Assembly (NCBI GenBank): GCA_038874075.1
Contig: JAVZDD010000008.1
Span: 1-45,637 of the forward strand
Direction of reading: 5' to 3'
DNA: 45,637 nucleotides
From: Jingweiarchaeum tengchongense
Lineage (GTDB): Archaea > Nanobdellota > Nanobdellia > Jingweiarchaeales > Jingweiarchaeaceae
A program made the position numbers and the translations under genes. Positions 32,630-40,866 of the stretch are shown one piece after another. Numbering within the stretch: the first letter of the stretch is position 1; each line of letters starts with the position of its first letter. Under the pieces are notes generated by a model. That model was not told the origin of the DNA. It searched no databases and saw only the letters and a list, made by a program, of their open reading frames with translations.

Positions 32630-33824
32630 ACCTTTTGCGATAGTTTTGTAGTATTCTGAACAATTCCAGCGCTTTGAATGGTTGTGGAATGAGGCTCTTC
32701 AAGAAGTCTCTTCTCTCTTCCAAAATTTTATCAAATTCCGAAAGCGTTATTCCAGCTTCCTCAGAAATTCTTTCCCTCAAAATACTTGGTGTTCTTGTAC
32801 TAACCAGTGACCTTCCATCGAATTTAAATATTGTATTTAAGGTTGGTCTATCCTGCTCGAATTCGCCAATCTCACAGATTTCGATTACTTTACGATCATA
32901 TTTATCACCTGAAACGAACTTGTCTTGTGATAAAATCAAATGCAATGCACCAAGCATTATTGGTGCAACATTCATTGGTTTTGAAATTAATCTTGTGATC
33001 GTTTCTCTTGCATTATTTGCATGTATTGTGCTCATGCAGCCTTTCTGTCCAGTATTCATTGCGGCAAATAAGATCTCAGCTTCTTCGCCTCGCACCTCAC
33101 CGATGATGATCCTGTCCGGCCTCATCCTGAGCGCGTTTTTCAGCAGCTCGGTAAGACTCAGATGGCTTAGGGAGGCTTCCAATCTCACCCAGTTTTCATG
33201 CAGCAATCTGAGCTCGGAAACATCCTCAATTGTGATGACCCTTTCCCTTTCTGGAATAAAGAAAGTGAGCGCATTTAACATCGTTGTCTTACCGCTATCC
33301 ACACCACCAGAAATCAGCAAATTGCAGGGGCTTCTTCCCAATCCATCGACGATGATCCATAAGAACGCAGCGGCATCCAAGCTTATAGTACCGTTCCTTA
33401 TCAAATCGATGATTGTGAACTGCTCTGCTGGGAACTTCCTTATCGTCACTGTGATTCCCTCTGGTGATATAGGTGGGAAGGTGACATTCATCCTGCCATA
33501 CTCTGGCAATTCCAAATTGAGCATTGGACTTTCAACATCAATCACTCTCCCGAATTTCCTTGCTATCCTTTGTACAATTTCAGCAATTTCGCTTTCATCA
33601 ATGAATAAATTTGTATCGCACATTCCATGCTTTCTATGACAAACCTTGAGTGTTCTTTTTGCACCATTGTACATGATCTCCTCGAGCATGTCATCCTCGA
33701 TGAATGCCTGCAATTTGCCAAATTCACCCTGCTTTATGATTGTTTGGTAAATTGGCAATGTTTTACCTTCAACAGAATAAATCGTGACATTACCATACTT
33801 GTCTATTATTCTCCCCATTTTCAA
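32622..33824 (-). CDS. Type II/IV secretion (archaeal pilus) ATPase, GspE/TadA family
   Basis: A 400-aa hexameric secretion ATPase. The N-terminal domain contains RMNVTFPPISPEGITVTIRKF (111-131). Walker A is GGVDSGKTT (173-181), the Asp box ITIEDVSEL (198-206), Walker B RPDRIIIGEVRGEEAEI and the His box STIHAN (265-270). The Walker A is unusual in having VD where most relatives have TG. It should power assembly or retraction of a pilus or secretion pseudopilus. The ATG overlaps the stop of the membrane-platform gene (ATGA), and the pair with the gene before it forms a three-gene unit. The end overlaps the convergent SecD-like gene by 8 nt. Confidence 0.88.
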   Translation of the reverse strand: MKMGRIIDKYGNVTIYSVEGKTLPIYQTIIKQGEFGKLQAFIEDDMLEEIMYNGAKRTLKVCHRKHGMCDTNLFIDESEIAEIVQRIARKFGRVIDVESPMLNLELPEYGRMNVTFPPISPEGITVTIRKFPAEQFTIIDLIRNGTISLDAAAFLWIIVDGLGRSPCNLLISGGVDSGKTTMLNALTFFIPERERVITIEDVSELRLLHENWVRLEASLSHLSLTELLKNALRMRPDRIIIGEVRGEEAEILFAAMNTGQKGCMSTIHANNARETITRLISKPMNVAPIMLGALHLILSQDKFVSGDKYDRKVIEICEIGEFEQDRPTLNTIFKFDGRSLVSTRTPSILRERISEEAGITLSEFDKILEERRDFLKSLIPQPFKALELFRILQNYRKRSI

Positions 33825-34534
33825 ATCAAAGGAATGTGTAAATAAATTTTTATTGGAAGCAAAAATGAGAAAGAGGCAAGGAAAATACCAATCGGTATTA
33901 ATAATGCTGCCTCATACAATTTGTTCTTTATCACACAATATATCAACACCGAGATGATCATTGAGGACATGATAAAAAATTGGACTGATGGATAAACAGT
34001 GCTTAGGAAAATTCCTTGAATGATGCCAATGGCCAAAGGTGTAAACACCATTCCGTTTATGAGCACCATGTTCGCGATTAGATTCAGTTTCTCATCCCTT
34101 TCTTTTTCGAGCAACCACATTGACCAAAGCTCGGATGAAATGCTCTCCAATGCTTGCGACAACTCCACCTTACTGTTTTTCAATGTGATGATTAAGTTGG
34201 TGATTGAGGATATTTTCTTTGAATTCATTCTTTTTGAGAAATCATCCAACACTTGTTCAAAGGAGTAGTTTGGTTTGAAACTTTTTTTGAATTCGGTTCC
34301 AAGCTCATCTTTTCTTAGTCCAATTGATTCGTACACCGCTTGCTCCAATGCAACTTTTTGTTTCAATTTTCCAGAAATCGTGTAAAGAAAATTTAGAAAC
34401 TGCTCCTCAATCTTCCTCTTCTTATTCTCTTTGAATTTGATGAAAATGATCACAAAGATGAGCAATAGAATTGGTATTGGCATGTAAAGCGAAATGTAAT
34501 TGAAAATTTCCAAACCACTTAATGAGCTCAGCAT
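33821..34534 (-). CDS. Secretion-system membrane platform protein, T2SSF/TadC-like (second half)
   Basis: A 237-aa protein with one N-terminal membrane helix (about 15-35), a cytoplasmic helical F domain (about 45-150; VALEQAVYESIGLRKDELG..., SKVELSQALESISSE) and three C-terminal helices (about 155-235). This is one half of the usual archaeal PilC/FlaJ-like platform, which normally has two F domains in one chain. The partner half is the gene before it, overlapping by 1 nt (TAATG). The two likely assemble as TadB/TadC do in bacteria. Confidence 0.8.
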   Translation of the reverse strand: MLSSLSGLEIFNYISLYMPIPILLLIFVIIFIKFKENKKRKIEEQFLNFLYTISGKLKQKVALEQAVYESIGLRKDELGTEFKKSFKPNYSFEQVLDDFSKRMNSKKISSITNLIITLKNSKVELSQALESISSELWSMWLLEKERDEKLNLIANMVLINGMVFTPLAIGIIQGIFLSTVYPSVQFFIMSSMIISVLIYCVIKNKLYEAALLIPIGIFLASFSFLLPIKIYLHIPLI

Positions 34535-35079
34535 TACTTACCACCTAAAATTTTTACGTATATCAATATGGCGATGAGTGCAACTAGATTGAAATAAAGT
34601 AGCAGATCAATTAGTATCGAGAATGTAGCAATGCCTTCGAAGAATGGAAAATCCTTCAGTATGTCAAATGCCCCGTAAGCAGATATCACACATATCGGCA
34701 AAATAGCAGCAAACACCAAATAAACGTTACCAGCACCATACATCTTCTCAACTACGCCCTTATTCGAAACTTTCTTCTTTTCAAGCATATTTTTCGACAT
34801 CCTTTCAATTACCACATTCAAATTTCCAGTCCCAAGGTTCTGGACCAATTCAAACATCACTTCACCGAGCACATTTTTTCTGTTCCTGTCAACCAGGTTT
34901 TGCATTGCGCCCCCAATCCCAACCGTTCTTGCCTCTTCTAATGCCCTTGAGAACTCCTTTGAAACATTTCCATAATTCGAGGAGGCAATTTGCTGAAGCG
35001 CGCTTTCAAAACTCATTCCAGATTTTAGCATTGCATCCATTGCCACTAATGCACTATGTAGCTCATCTATGTCCTGCAT
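34534..35079 (-). CDS. Secretion-system membrane platform protein, T2SSF/TadC-like (first half)
   Basis: A 181-aa protein: F domain at the N-terminus (about 1-100; LVAMDAMLKSGMSFESALQQIA, VMFELVQNLGTGNLNVVIERM) and two to three membrane helices (about 115-178). It lacks the N-terminal helix that most T2SSF proteins have before the F domain. It is first in a three-gene operon with the second platform half and the ATPase. No type IV prepilin or prepilin peptidase is seen nearby, so the exported substrate is unknown. Confidence 0.78.
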   Translation of the reverse strand: MQDIDELHSALVAMDAMLKSGMSFESALQQIASSNYGNVSKEFSRALEEARTVGIGGAMQNLVDRNRKNVLGEVMFELVQNLGTGNLNVVIERMSKNMLEKKKVSNKGVVEKMYGAGNVYLVFAAILPICVISAYGAFDILKDFPFFEGIATFSILIDLLLYFNLVALIAILIYVKILGGK

Positions 35080-35203
35080 TGATTATAAGTAAAATTCTCA
35101 AGGTAATAAAATTAATGTTAGTGAATCATAGATCTCATTTTGTAGTTATTTAATAGTAATAAAATTAATAAATAGATGGTGACTAAAATTAGAGGTATTG
35201 AAA
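35080..35203. promoter_or_regulatory. Divergent promoter region of the secretion operon
   Basis: A 124-nt AT-rich gap containing a 14-bp direct repeat, GTAATAAAATTAAT, at 35103-35116 and 35156-35169. Each copy includes an AT-rich TATA-like core at a plausible distance (about 31 and 39 nt) from the flanking starts. GAGGT at 35192-35196 is the ribosome site of the plus-strand gene. The repeats may be regulatory or simply the two TATA regions. Confidence 0.35.
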
Positions 35204-35764
35204 ATGATGCGGAGGAAAGATGTAGAAGAAATGCTTGGCAGGAGAATTGTTGGATACGAGCCAATCAAACCAAACATAGAACGCGTGCTGCTCTCCCAAA
35301 AATCCCTTGAAGATTATGTGAAAATTTTTGATGTACCAAGGTTGGCCAAGAAGGTAATAACAGGTAAGCCATTGATCGTCGTTCATCCAGGATTTTCAAT
35401 TTTTTTTAATTTCCAAGATTCGAAATCGAGGGAGTATGAGACTTACATGAAAAATATGAAGAAAAAAGTGGATGAGGCGCTCTCCAATCATAGATGCGTC
35501 ATCATCACATATCCAAATTCTCCAGATATAGAGGCCAGGACAAGGAAACTATTCAATGATCCAAAAAATGTGATATGGGTACCGGACCCAACAATTGATC
35601 ACGGTTTTAGTGTCATAGACTTCTATGAAAGGTTGGGTAGATATGTGGACAGCGTTGATTTGGCAGGTGAAAGGGGTTGCGCAGAAACGCATGAGCATAT
35701 TTTGAAACAAAATAAGATAAAAGTTAATAGACTGGAAGATTGCTTGTTCATACCTCGTTACTAG
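35204..35764 (+). CDS. Hypothetical protein, 186 aa, Rossmann-like
   Basis: I recognise no family. Hydrophobic strand motifs alternate with helices: KPLIVVHPGFSIFFNF, HRCVIITYPNSPDIEARTRK, NVIWVPDPTIDHGFSVIDFY and YVDSVDLAGERGCAETHEHI. This suggests an alpha/beta fold. The last block (VDLAGERGCAETH) resembles an isochorismatase-like or Rossmann nucleotide pocket, but no catalytic triad can be fixed. No signal or membrane helix. The ATG at 35204 has GAGGT 7 nt upstream; the TTG at 35198 is too close to it. It faces the end of the RNase J-like gene and shares no operon. Confidence 0.6.
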   Translation: MMRRKDVEEMLGRRIVGYEPIKPNIERVLLSQKSLEDYVKIFDVPRLAKKVITGKPLIVVHPGFSIFFNFQDSKSREYETYMKNMKKKVDEALSNHRCVIITYPNSPDIEARTRKLFNDPKNVIWVPDPTIDHGFSVIDFYERLGRYVDSVDLAGERGCAETHEHILKQNKIKVNRLEDCLFIPRY

Positions 35765-35814
35765 AATTACCATTTTACTATGCATCATCTAGAACGAACA
35801 ATGAGAGTAAAAGG

Positions 35815-37242
35815 TTAAATTTTGTACTCCCTTCCCTTCTCTATTTGTACCGCATTCTTCGCAATTTTCTTGAAGATATCAACATGATCAGTGTGCACAG
35901 GAAACAAAATCTTCGGATTTATCTCATTCACCATTTTCTCTATTTCTTTACCGCAAGCATGACCACTTGCATGTGCTCTTCTCATCGGAAGCTTGAAATG
36001 TGCTAGCCAATTCTTCATTCTGTTATAATCTATCTCCTGCTCCTCATCGAATGGCTCGCTTAGTGAGTAAATGTAGGTGCTTCCAATCATCGGCCTGATA
36101 TCAATCAGTTCATTCAGATCAAAGTAATTGCAGTAGAAAACAAACTTTTCCTGTTTCTTTCTTATATCATTACAATTCACGAGTTTTTCATGTTTCAGAA
36201 ATTCTCTTGCCCATTTGTCGTAGTCCTTTTCTATTTCGCTTATCGGGTAGTCTTCTGTTATTAATCCCCATCCACTCCTCGGTGCATATATTGACACTTC
36301 ATCCAATCTTGGTACCTTCAATCTTTTGTCAGACGAAAGAAGCTTCAATAGATACGCCATCTTCAATGAAATGACAAATTCTCTTCCATTTCGCTTAGAA
36401 ACATCGAAGAATGAGTTTAGTCTATCTATGTCTCTCGGTGAGAAATTCACGATCACGAGTTTTTTCGTTTCCTTTACAATTCCATCGATCTTCCTCTTCA
36501 CCTCATCTTCGCTAGGTCCAATTCTCCTTGACTTTACTCTCGTTCCTTCACATATCATCGCAATCGGTTTCTCCTTTTTAGCAGCTTCGATGAATTCATA
36601 AGTGAATTCCTTCATTGGCCCATGCATTCGAAAATCACCAGTGTAAACAATCGCACCTTTTGATGTATGAATAATGAAACCGTATGCTCCAGGAATTGAG
36701 TGATCGATGTGTATCGGCAATATTTCCAATGAGTCGATCTTTATTTTATCACCCGTTCTAAAAGTATTGAACTTTCGCTCAAACTTTGGTTTTTCCCTCC
36801 TGTTAACGAAACACTCCCGATACATGAAGAAATCCGTGTAATAGACACCCTGGCTCGTTTCCTGTACTGCTTGTAGGATGAATTTCGTCGTTTCACCACA
36901 ATATATCGGCACATCCTTATGAAGCAAGGAAACATGCCAGCAGTGGTCAGCATGCGCATGCGAGATGAGCACGCCGTCTATCCTTGGCTTGCCAGTGATT
37001 CTCCTTCCCTCTTTTTTCAACAAGTCATCCCTGTATATTCCATCGATATCAGGGATGATTCCAAATTCGAGTAAGTCTCCAAGACCATTCAATGTCCTTG
37101 GTTGTAGGAATTCACCATAATACTTCTTGCTCATTGAGAAGTTCATTCCAAAGTCCAGGAATATTTTTGTTTCCTTGTCTTCCAGAAGAATTTTGTTCCC
37201 ACCAATCTCATTAACTCCGCCATAAAAGGTGAGCGATGTCAA
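35815..37242 (-). CDS. Beta-CASP metallo-beta-lactamase nuclease, RNase J-like
   Basis: A 475-aa metallo-beta-lactamase fold protein. Motif 1 is GGVNEIGGN (8-16), motif 2 is SHAHADH (94-100; His95, His97, Asp99, His100), and a TGDFRMHGP motif gives further ligands. The beta-CASP part (about 215-400) is followed by the ASGHACGKE and PVHTDH motifs near the C-terminus. RNase J enzymes are 5'-3' exoribonucleases with endonuclease activity. An insert of about 40 residues precedes motif 2 (FSMSKKYYGEF...GIYRDDL). It is the last gene of the regulator, NurA, HerA, RNase J-like operon, 1 nt after HerA. Confidence 0.85.
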   Translation of the reverse strand: MTSLTFYGGVNEIGGNKILLEDKETKIFLDFGMNFSMSKKYYGEFLQPRTLNGLGDLLEFGIIPDIDGIYRDDLLKKEGRRITGKPRIDGVLISHAHADHCWHVSLLHKDVPIYCGETTKFILQAVQETSQGVYYTDFFMYRECFVNRREKPKFERKFNTFRTGDKIKIDSLEILPIHIDHSIPGAYGFIIHTSKGAIVYTGDFRMHGPMKEFTYEFIEAAKKEKPIAMICEGTRVKSRRIGPSEDEVKRKIDGIVKETKKLVIVNFSPRDIDRLNSFFDVSKRNGREFVISLKMAYLLKLLSSDKRLKVPRLDEVSIYAPRSGWGLITEDYPISEIEKDYDKWAREFLKHEKLVNCNDIRKKQEKFVFYCNYFDLNELIDIRPMIGSTYIYSLSEPFDEEQEIDYNRMKNWLAHFKLPMRRAHASGHACGKEIEKMVNEINPKILFPVHTDHVDIFKKIAKNAVQIEKGREYKI

Positions 37243-37243
37243 T

Positions 37244-38743
37244 TCAAATCAACTCTTCCTTCACATACTTACCCTCAAACTTCCAAGCATGTATTGGAAC
37301 GGGAAATACGTAACCATCTTCAACTTCGCACATCAACTGCGCATCACCTTTGTCCTGCTGCATCAATTCTTCATCTGTCTGTATTGATGTAGCATCTTTT
37401 AGCGCCTGTATCTCGTCCTTGTGTATCAGGGTCATCGCTAACTTCGTTCCGACCTGTTTCAATATATCCACCTCTATTCCAGATGGATCTTGCTCAATGA
37501 AAAACAAGCAGATGTTGTTCTTCCTTGCTTCCTTCACAAAGTTTATGAAGAATTCATTTTCTCTGAGCAATCGATGCGCCTCCTCAATCACCAACCATAT
37601 TGGTTTTGTTTCGTTCAAAAACTGGTCTTGCGTGTGGTAATTGTCCCTCATCTTGAATCTCTCTTTGAATATCACCCTGGCGATGTAATTACATACCAAG
37701 AGCTCAATTCTTTCATCCATTATTCCGCTCAAATCCATGATGATTGACTTCGTCCTATTACAAACACTCATCAACTTCGAATAGAAATAACCATGCTGTT
37801 TATTTATATCAAATATTTTTTCATCGAGCACCAAGTTCAATCTCCTCATCACAGCATAGAAAGATTCCAATTCCCTCTTTGTTCTCACAATTTCACCGTC
37901 AGGACTTTTCTCCCTTTCTATGAATTCCTCAGCCTTTTTTAATTCCCCAATCCAATTTCTCCAATCTTTTTTATGCGCCCTTTGCATGATGTTCAGCTGT
38001 GGATCAGAGATCATGAATATGTCTCTCCAGTCATCTCTCGGATGGAACTCACTTGGATTTATCCTAATAATCTCAGAATTTGTTAACTTCCCTTCAACAC
38101 TCATCACTTCCATCCTGTCACTGAATTTTCGCTGTATTCCAAATTCAGTGAGTTTTTTTGATAGATCAGCATGCGTATCTATCACGATCACGTTCGCGTA
38201 CAGATTCGATATCGCTTCTGCAATAATATTTGCCGCAAGATTTGTTTTTCCACAACCAGTCATTCCAAAGATACCGATGTGCCTATTGAATGCTGCCTTC
38301 GGAATTCCAACCGAAATGTTATCGTTTCCTTTCAGCGCACCAATTGTGAGCGTTTTATTAAAAAATCTTGAATAGCTCTCATCCACATCCAAGACCTGGG
38401 TCTCTGCAGGGGAAGGTAATGTTCTAACGCGCTCAAAATCTCTGTCTCCGATTTTTGCGACAATCTTACCCTCATTTATGATGTAATACTCAAAAAAAGG
38501 ATTCTCTTTGAAGAATTCACCATAATCGACTTCCTCGCCCTTAAACCATTCCTTCACAATGAAGCTAAGCGGATTCTGAGAAACACTTTCTACCCGATGT
38601 GATGTGATCTTTGCAAGCCATCTCTCATTATTTTTCTTATCGTGTAAAACGACCAACTTGTTTGTTTCTATTGGCTTATCAATTGAGATCAGCTCAATCG
38701 TTGTTCCATCAATCCTAAACGCCTTAAATGGAATTTCATTCAT
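37244..38743 (-). CDS. herA: HerA DNA helicase/translocase
   Basis: A 499-aa HerA/FtsK-family ATPase. It has an N-terminal HAS-barrel (about 1-110), Walker A GMTGCGKTN (160-168) and Walker B PIWLVIEEAH (381-390), with the arginine-containing FIEQDPSGI and TSIQTDEEL regions after it. It forms hexamers that drive resection together with NurA. The ATG overlaps the NurA stop by 4 nt, a translational coupling that is usual for these partners. No Mre11 or Rad50 is in the window. Confidence 0.9.
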   Translation of the reverse strand: MNEIPFKAFRIDGTTIELISIDKPIETNKLVVLHDKKNNERWLAKITSHRVESVSQNPLSFIVKEWFKGEEVDYGEFFKENPFFEYYIINEGKIVAKIGDRDFERVRTLPSPAETQVLDVDESYSRFFNKTLTIGALKGNDNISVGIPKAAFNRHIGIFGMTGCGKTNLAANIIAEAISNLYANVIVIDTHADLSKKLTEFGIQRKFSDRMEVMSVEGKLTNSEIIRINPSEFHPRDDWRDIFMISDPQLNIMQRAHKKDWRNWIGELKKAEEFIEREKSPDGEIVRTKRELESFYAVMRRLNLVLDEKIFDINKQHGYFYSKLMSVCNRTKSIIMDLSGIMDERIELLVCNYIARVIFKERFKMRDNYHTQDQFLNETKPIWLVIEEAHRLLRENEFFINFVKEARKNNICLFFIEQDPSGIEVDILKQVGTKLAMTLIHKDEIQALKDATSIQTDEELMQQDKGDAQLMCEVEDGYVFPVPIHAWKFEGKYVKEELI

Positions 38744-39546
38744 TCCCAGACACCCCTAAAATTTGTCATCCAATTATTATATATTTTCGTTGCAATGTCC
38801 AATGCAGCATCTTCCACCTCTTCAGTTTCACCATACTTTGCGCTGTAGTATTCCATGTCATTTATGTGTGATCCCTTATGAACTAAAAACAAAGGTAGCG
38901 GATAGCCCGGGGAGATTGGATTCAATGCGTAGTAAAATAAAATTTTGAATGCGTCAATTTCATTCAAGTTCAAGAAATCAATCCTGAATGCAGGTACTTT
39001 TCGATTGAAATTCGCGATCATCGTGTCCCAGAAATAAACATTCTCATTTTTCTCAGCGATGAATGGATAAAAAATCCAAGGTTTCCTCATTCCCTTCTTC
39101 AATGCACTTCCATGCAAATAAATTGGGACAGGTAAATTGTCAATCGATATGCTCGTCTCCTTCGAAAGTCCAATTATCTTCTTTTCCCTCATCCACTCAT
39201 AATCCCTTCTTCTCATTCCACTGAGTGAACCATCTATAACTATCGCACATTCTGGATTCTCCTCAGCCAACTCCCTTGCGACATCCATTTCAAAAAATCT
39301 CATCACGTGAGAAGATTTCTTTTCACTGACTTCCTCTTTCTTTAACTTCACTCCCCTTTTAATTACGTTCCAATTTTTGAAAATTAGATAAGCAACCTTG
39401 AAGAGATATACATTTTTCCATAATACTTCCATCGAACCATCGACGAATATCACATTAAAATCTCCTGTTTTCTCAACCTTTTCAATTTCCTTGAAATTCT
39501 CAGCATTCAAATCAACAGTTTTAAAATACTTTGTGACCACATTCAT
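38740..39546 (-). CDS. nurA: NurA nuclease
   Basis: A 268-aa NurA 5'-3' nuclease. It has the catalytic first motif VDGSM (Asp36), the second IVIDGSLSG (Asp105), and a C-terminal YPLPLFLVHKGSHI/DMEYY region that contributes the remaining acidic residues. It acts with HerA in DNA end resection. It lies 8 nt after the CARF regulator, which makes a CARF-NurA-HerA-nuclease operon. Shorter than the Sulfolobus/Pyrococcus proteins (330-450 aa). Confidence 0.85.
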   Translation of the reverse strand: MNVVTKYFKTVDLNAENFKEIEKVEKTGDFNVIFVDGSMEVLWKNVYLFKVAYLIFKNWNVIKRGVKLKKEEVSEKKSSHVMRFFEMDVARELAEENPECAIVIDGSLSGMRRRDYEWMREKKIIGLSKETSISIDNLPVPIYLHGSALKKGMRKPWIFYPFIAEKNENVYFWDTMIANFNRKVPAFRIDFLNLNEIDAFKILFYYALNPISPGYPLPLFLVHKGSHINDMEYYSAKYGETEEVEDAALDIATKIYNNWMTNFRGVWE

Positions 39547-39554
39547 TTTTACAC

Positions 39555-40214
39555 CTAGAGCAATATCCTCCCAAGCTCACTGATCTCGAACACCTTCTCC
39601 TTCCCTTTCTTTTCTGAGACAACGAAACCCTTTTCCTCCAAGTCACTCAAGTGCTGGTGACAAATCGGTATCGATTTCTTTGTTAGCTTGCTCACTTCTT
39701 TTATCGTCAGCCTCCTTTTTCTTCCCAACAGTTGCAATATCTCAAACTTCTCTTTTGTCAGGATTGAGGTCGATTCCAATGGGAGTATTGGTAATTCCAC
39801 AATCTTGTTTCCTTCCTCAGCAACGTAAAATATTTTTTTCACGTGTTGGCTTTCGAAGAATCCAGCGAGCATAACTGCAAACGGTAAAGTTTTCCTTCCA
39901 CCAGTCAAGTTCAAGTAAATTTCATTACCCTTCGCGCCTTCCTTTCTTATCAAATCCCTTATCTTTCTCACAATCGAAGGGATGTTATAGACATCGACTT
40001 CAATCATCTCAGTCTTTATGTTAAAAGGCTCTATCATCTTCATTACTTTCTCTCCAGTTTCTCTTGAGAACTCGTTCACGATCAAGTATAATACTTCGCA
40101 TCCAAACTTCTTTATTCCTTCGATTGGTGGCTCTGGTGGAGCGCCAACTGTGACAATATGTACTTTCACCATTGAAGATATCCTAAAAACTTCCTCTTTA
40201 TTAATATTTCGCAT
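39555..40214 (-). CDS. csa3: CARF-wHTH transcription regulator, Csa3-like
   Basis: A 219-aa protein. The CARF domain (about 16-140) has the opening strand VKVHIVTVGAPPEP and the ligand-loop motif NLTGGRKTLPFAVMLAG (102-118). A winged helix (about 155-219; TKEKFEILQLLGRKRRLTIK, SIPICHQHLSDLEEKGFV) binds DNA. Csa3 proteins bind cyclic oligoadenylates through CARF and regulate cas and adaptation genes. The ATG at 40214 is about 26 nt below a reverse-strand TATTTAT box (40237-40243), which supports this start; ATG 40172 would begin exactly at the CARF domain. It heads the operon with NurA, HerA and the RNase J-like protein. Confidence 0.85.
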   Translation of the reverse strand: MRNINKEEVFRISSMVKVHIVTVGAPPEPPIEGIKKFGCEVLYLIVNEFSRETGEKVMKMIEPFNIKTEMIEVDVYNIPSIVRKIRDLIRKEGAKGNEIYLNLTGGRKTLPFAVMLAGFFESQHVKKIFYVAEEGNKIVELPILPLESTSILTKEKFEILQLLGRKRRLTIKEVSKLTKKSIPICHQHLSDLEEKGFVVSEKKGKEKVFEISELGRILL

Positions 40215-40296
40215 ATTATTTGAACTTATTTTTTTTATAAATAAGTTATTGTTTTAAACAATAAAATATTTAAATAAGGAATAACTTTAAATTTGC
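40215..40296. promoter_or_regulatory. Divergent promoter with perfect palindrome between two TATA boxes
   Basis: An 82-nt gap. A perfect palindrome, TATTGTTT-T-AAACAATA (40247-40263), lies exactly between the reverse-strand TATA-like TATTTAT (40237-40243, 26 nt from the csa3 ATG) and the forward-strand ATATTTAAATA (40265-40275, about 26 nt from the ATG at 40297). A dimeric regulator bound there would touch the BRE/TATA of both promoters, which fits autoregulation by the CARF-wHTH protein. Confidence 0.6.
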
Positions 40297-40611
40297 ATGA
40301 AAAATAGGAAAATTTCCGAGTTGAACCTCATGATCACAAGGCACGCTGCGCAGAGGATATTGGATAGATGGAGGATTCCAGTAAATGAAGCCAGGACTTA
40401 CATTGAAAGAGTAATATGTGAGGGATCTGCATTCCTGGAAAAGAAGAGTGGTGCGTTGATCTTCTTTTGGAATGGTTGGAAGGTCGTTCTCGCAAGTAGA
40501 AATGGGATTGACTTCGCTGTTGTCACGATCGCGAATGACGGCTATTATTACAAAGAAGGAAGACTGCGCGAATTGAAGTTGAATGTTAAAAAAATAAAGT
40601 GGATCGGTTGA
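40297..40611 (+). CDS. Hypothetical protein, 104 aa, possibly DUF4258/RelE-like
   Basis: A small basic protein. The N-terminal part MITRHAAQRILDRWRIPVNE resembles the HAxxRxxER-type helix of DUF4258/RelE-fold proteins. Strands follow: SGALIFFWNGWKVVLASR and IDFAVVTIAND. This is a weak resemblance, not an assignment. It is first in a four-gene operon. The ATG lies about 26 nt after the TATA box shared with the divergent csa3 promoter region, so it is probably leaderless. If the RelE-like reading is right, the next small gene might be its antitoxin. Confidence 0.5.
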   Translation: MKNRKISELNLMITRHAAQRILDRWRIPVNEARTYIERVICEGSAFLEKKSGALIFFWNGWKVVLASRNGIDFAVVTIANDGYYYKEGRLRELKLNVKKIKWIG

Positions 40612-40625
40612 AAGTGGTGATGAAC

Positions 40626-40862
40626 ATGAAAAAAATTGAAAACACACAATGCTTGGATAGTGAATTGGGAAAGATTGTTAAAGGAATTAGGAAAGGTATG
40701 GGGAAAAGATTGAAGAAGGGGAGAGAAGCGATTCTATTTGAATTTGTTGTTGAGTCAGATGGTAGAATCGTTGAAGTCTCGGCAACATTGCTCAAGAACA
40801 AGAATGAGTTTTTGAGGGAAATCGGAATTAAACCAATATCACAATTGAGATACATCGGGTGA
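40626..40862 (+). CDS. Hypothetical protein, 78 aa
   Basis: I recognise no family. A charged N-terminal helix (SELGKIVKGIRKGMGKRLKKG) is followed by strands EAILFEFVVES and IVEVSATLL. ATG 40626 is chosen because GGTGAT lies 4 nt upstream; ATG 40620 overlaps that site. It starts 14 nt after the 104-aa gene and ends 4 nt before the Cas4-like gene, so it belongs to the same message. Too short and too plain for a confident functional guess. Confidence 0.45.
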   Translation: MKKIENTQCLDSELGKIVKGIRKGMGKRLKKGREAILFEFVVESDGRIVEVSATLLKNKNEFLREIGIKPISQLRYIG

Positions 40863-40866
40863 TCAG

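Noticed and set aside
35103..35169. 14-bp direct repeat GTAATAAAATTAAT as an operator pair
   Set aside because: Each copy is a TATA-like AT-rich core at a promoter distance from its gene, so chance likeness of two promoters is a simpler explanation.
37244..39546. HerA-NurA as an anti-phage HerA system of the HerA-SIR2 or HerA-DUF4297 kind
   Set aside because: The nuclease is ordinary NurA, the normal archaeal partner, so the core pair is housekeeping. Only the CARF regulator in front is unusual.
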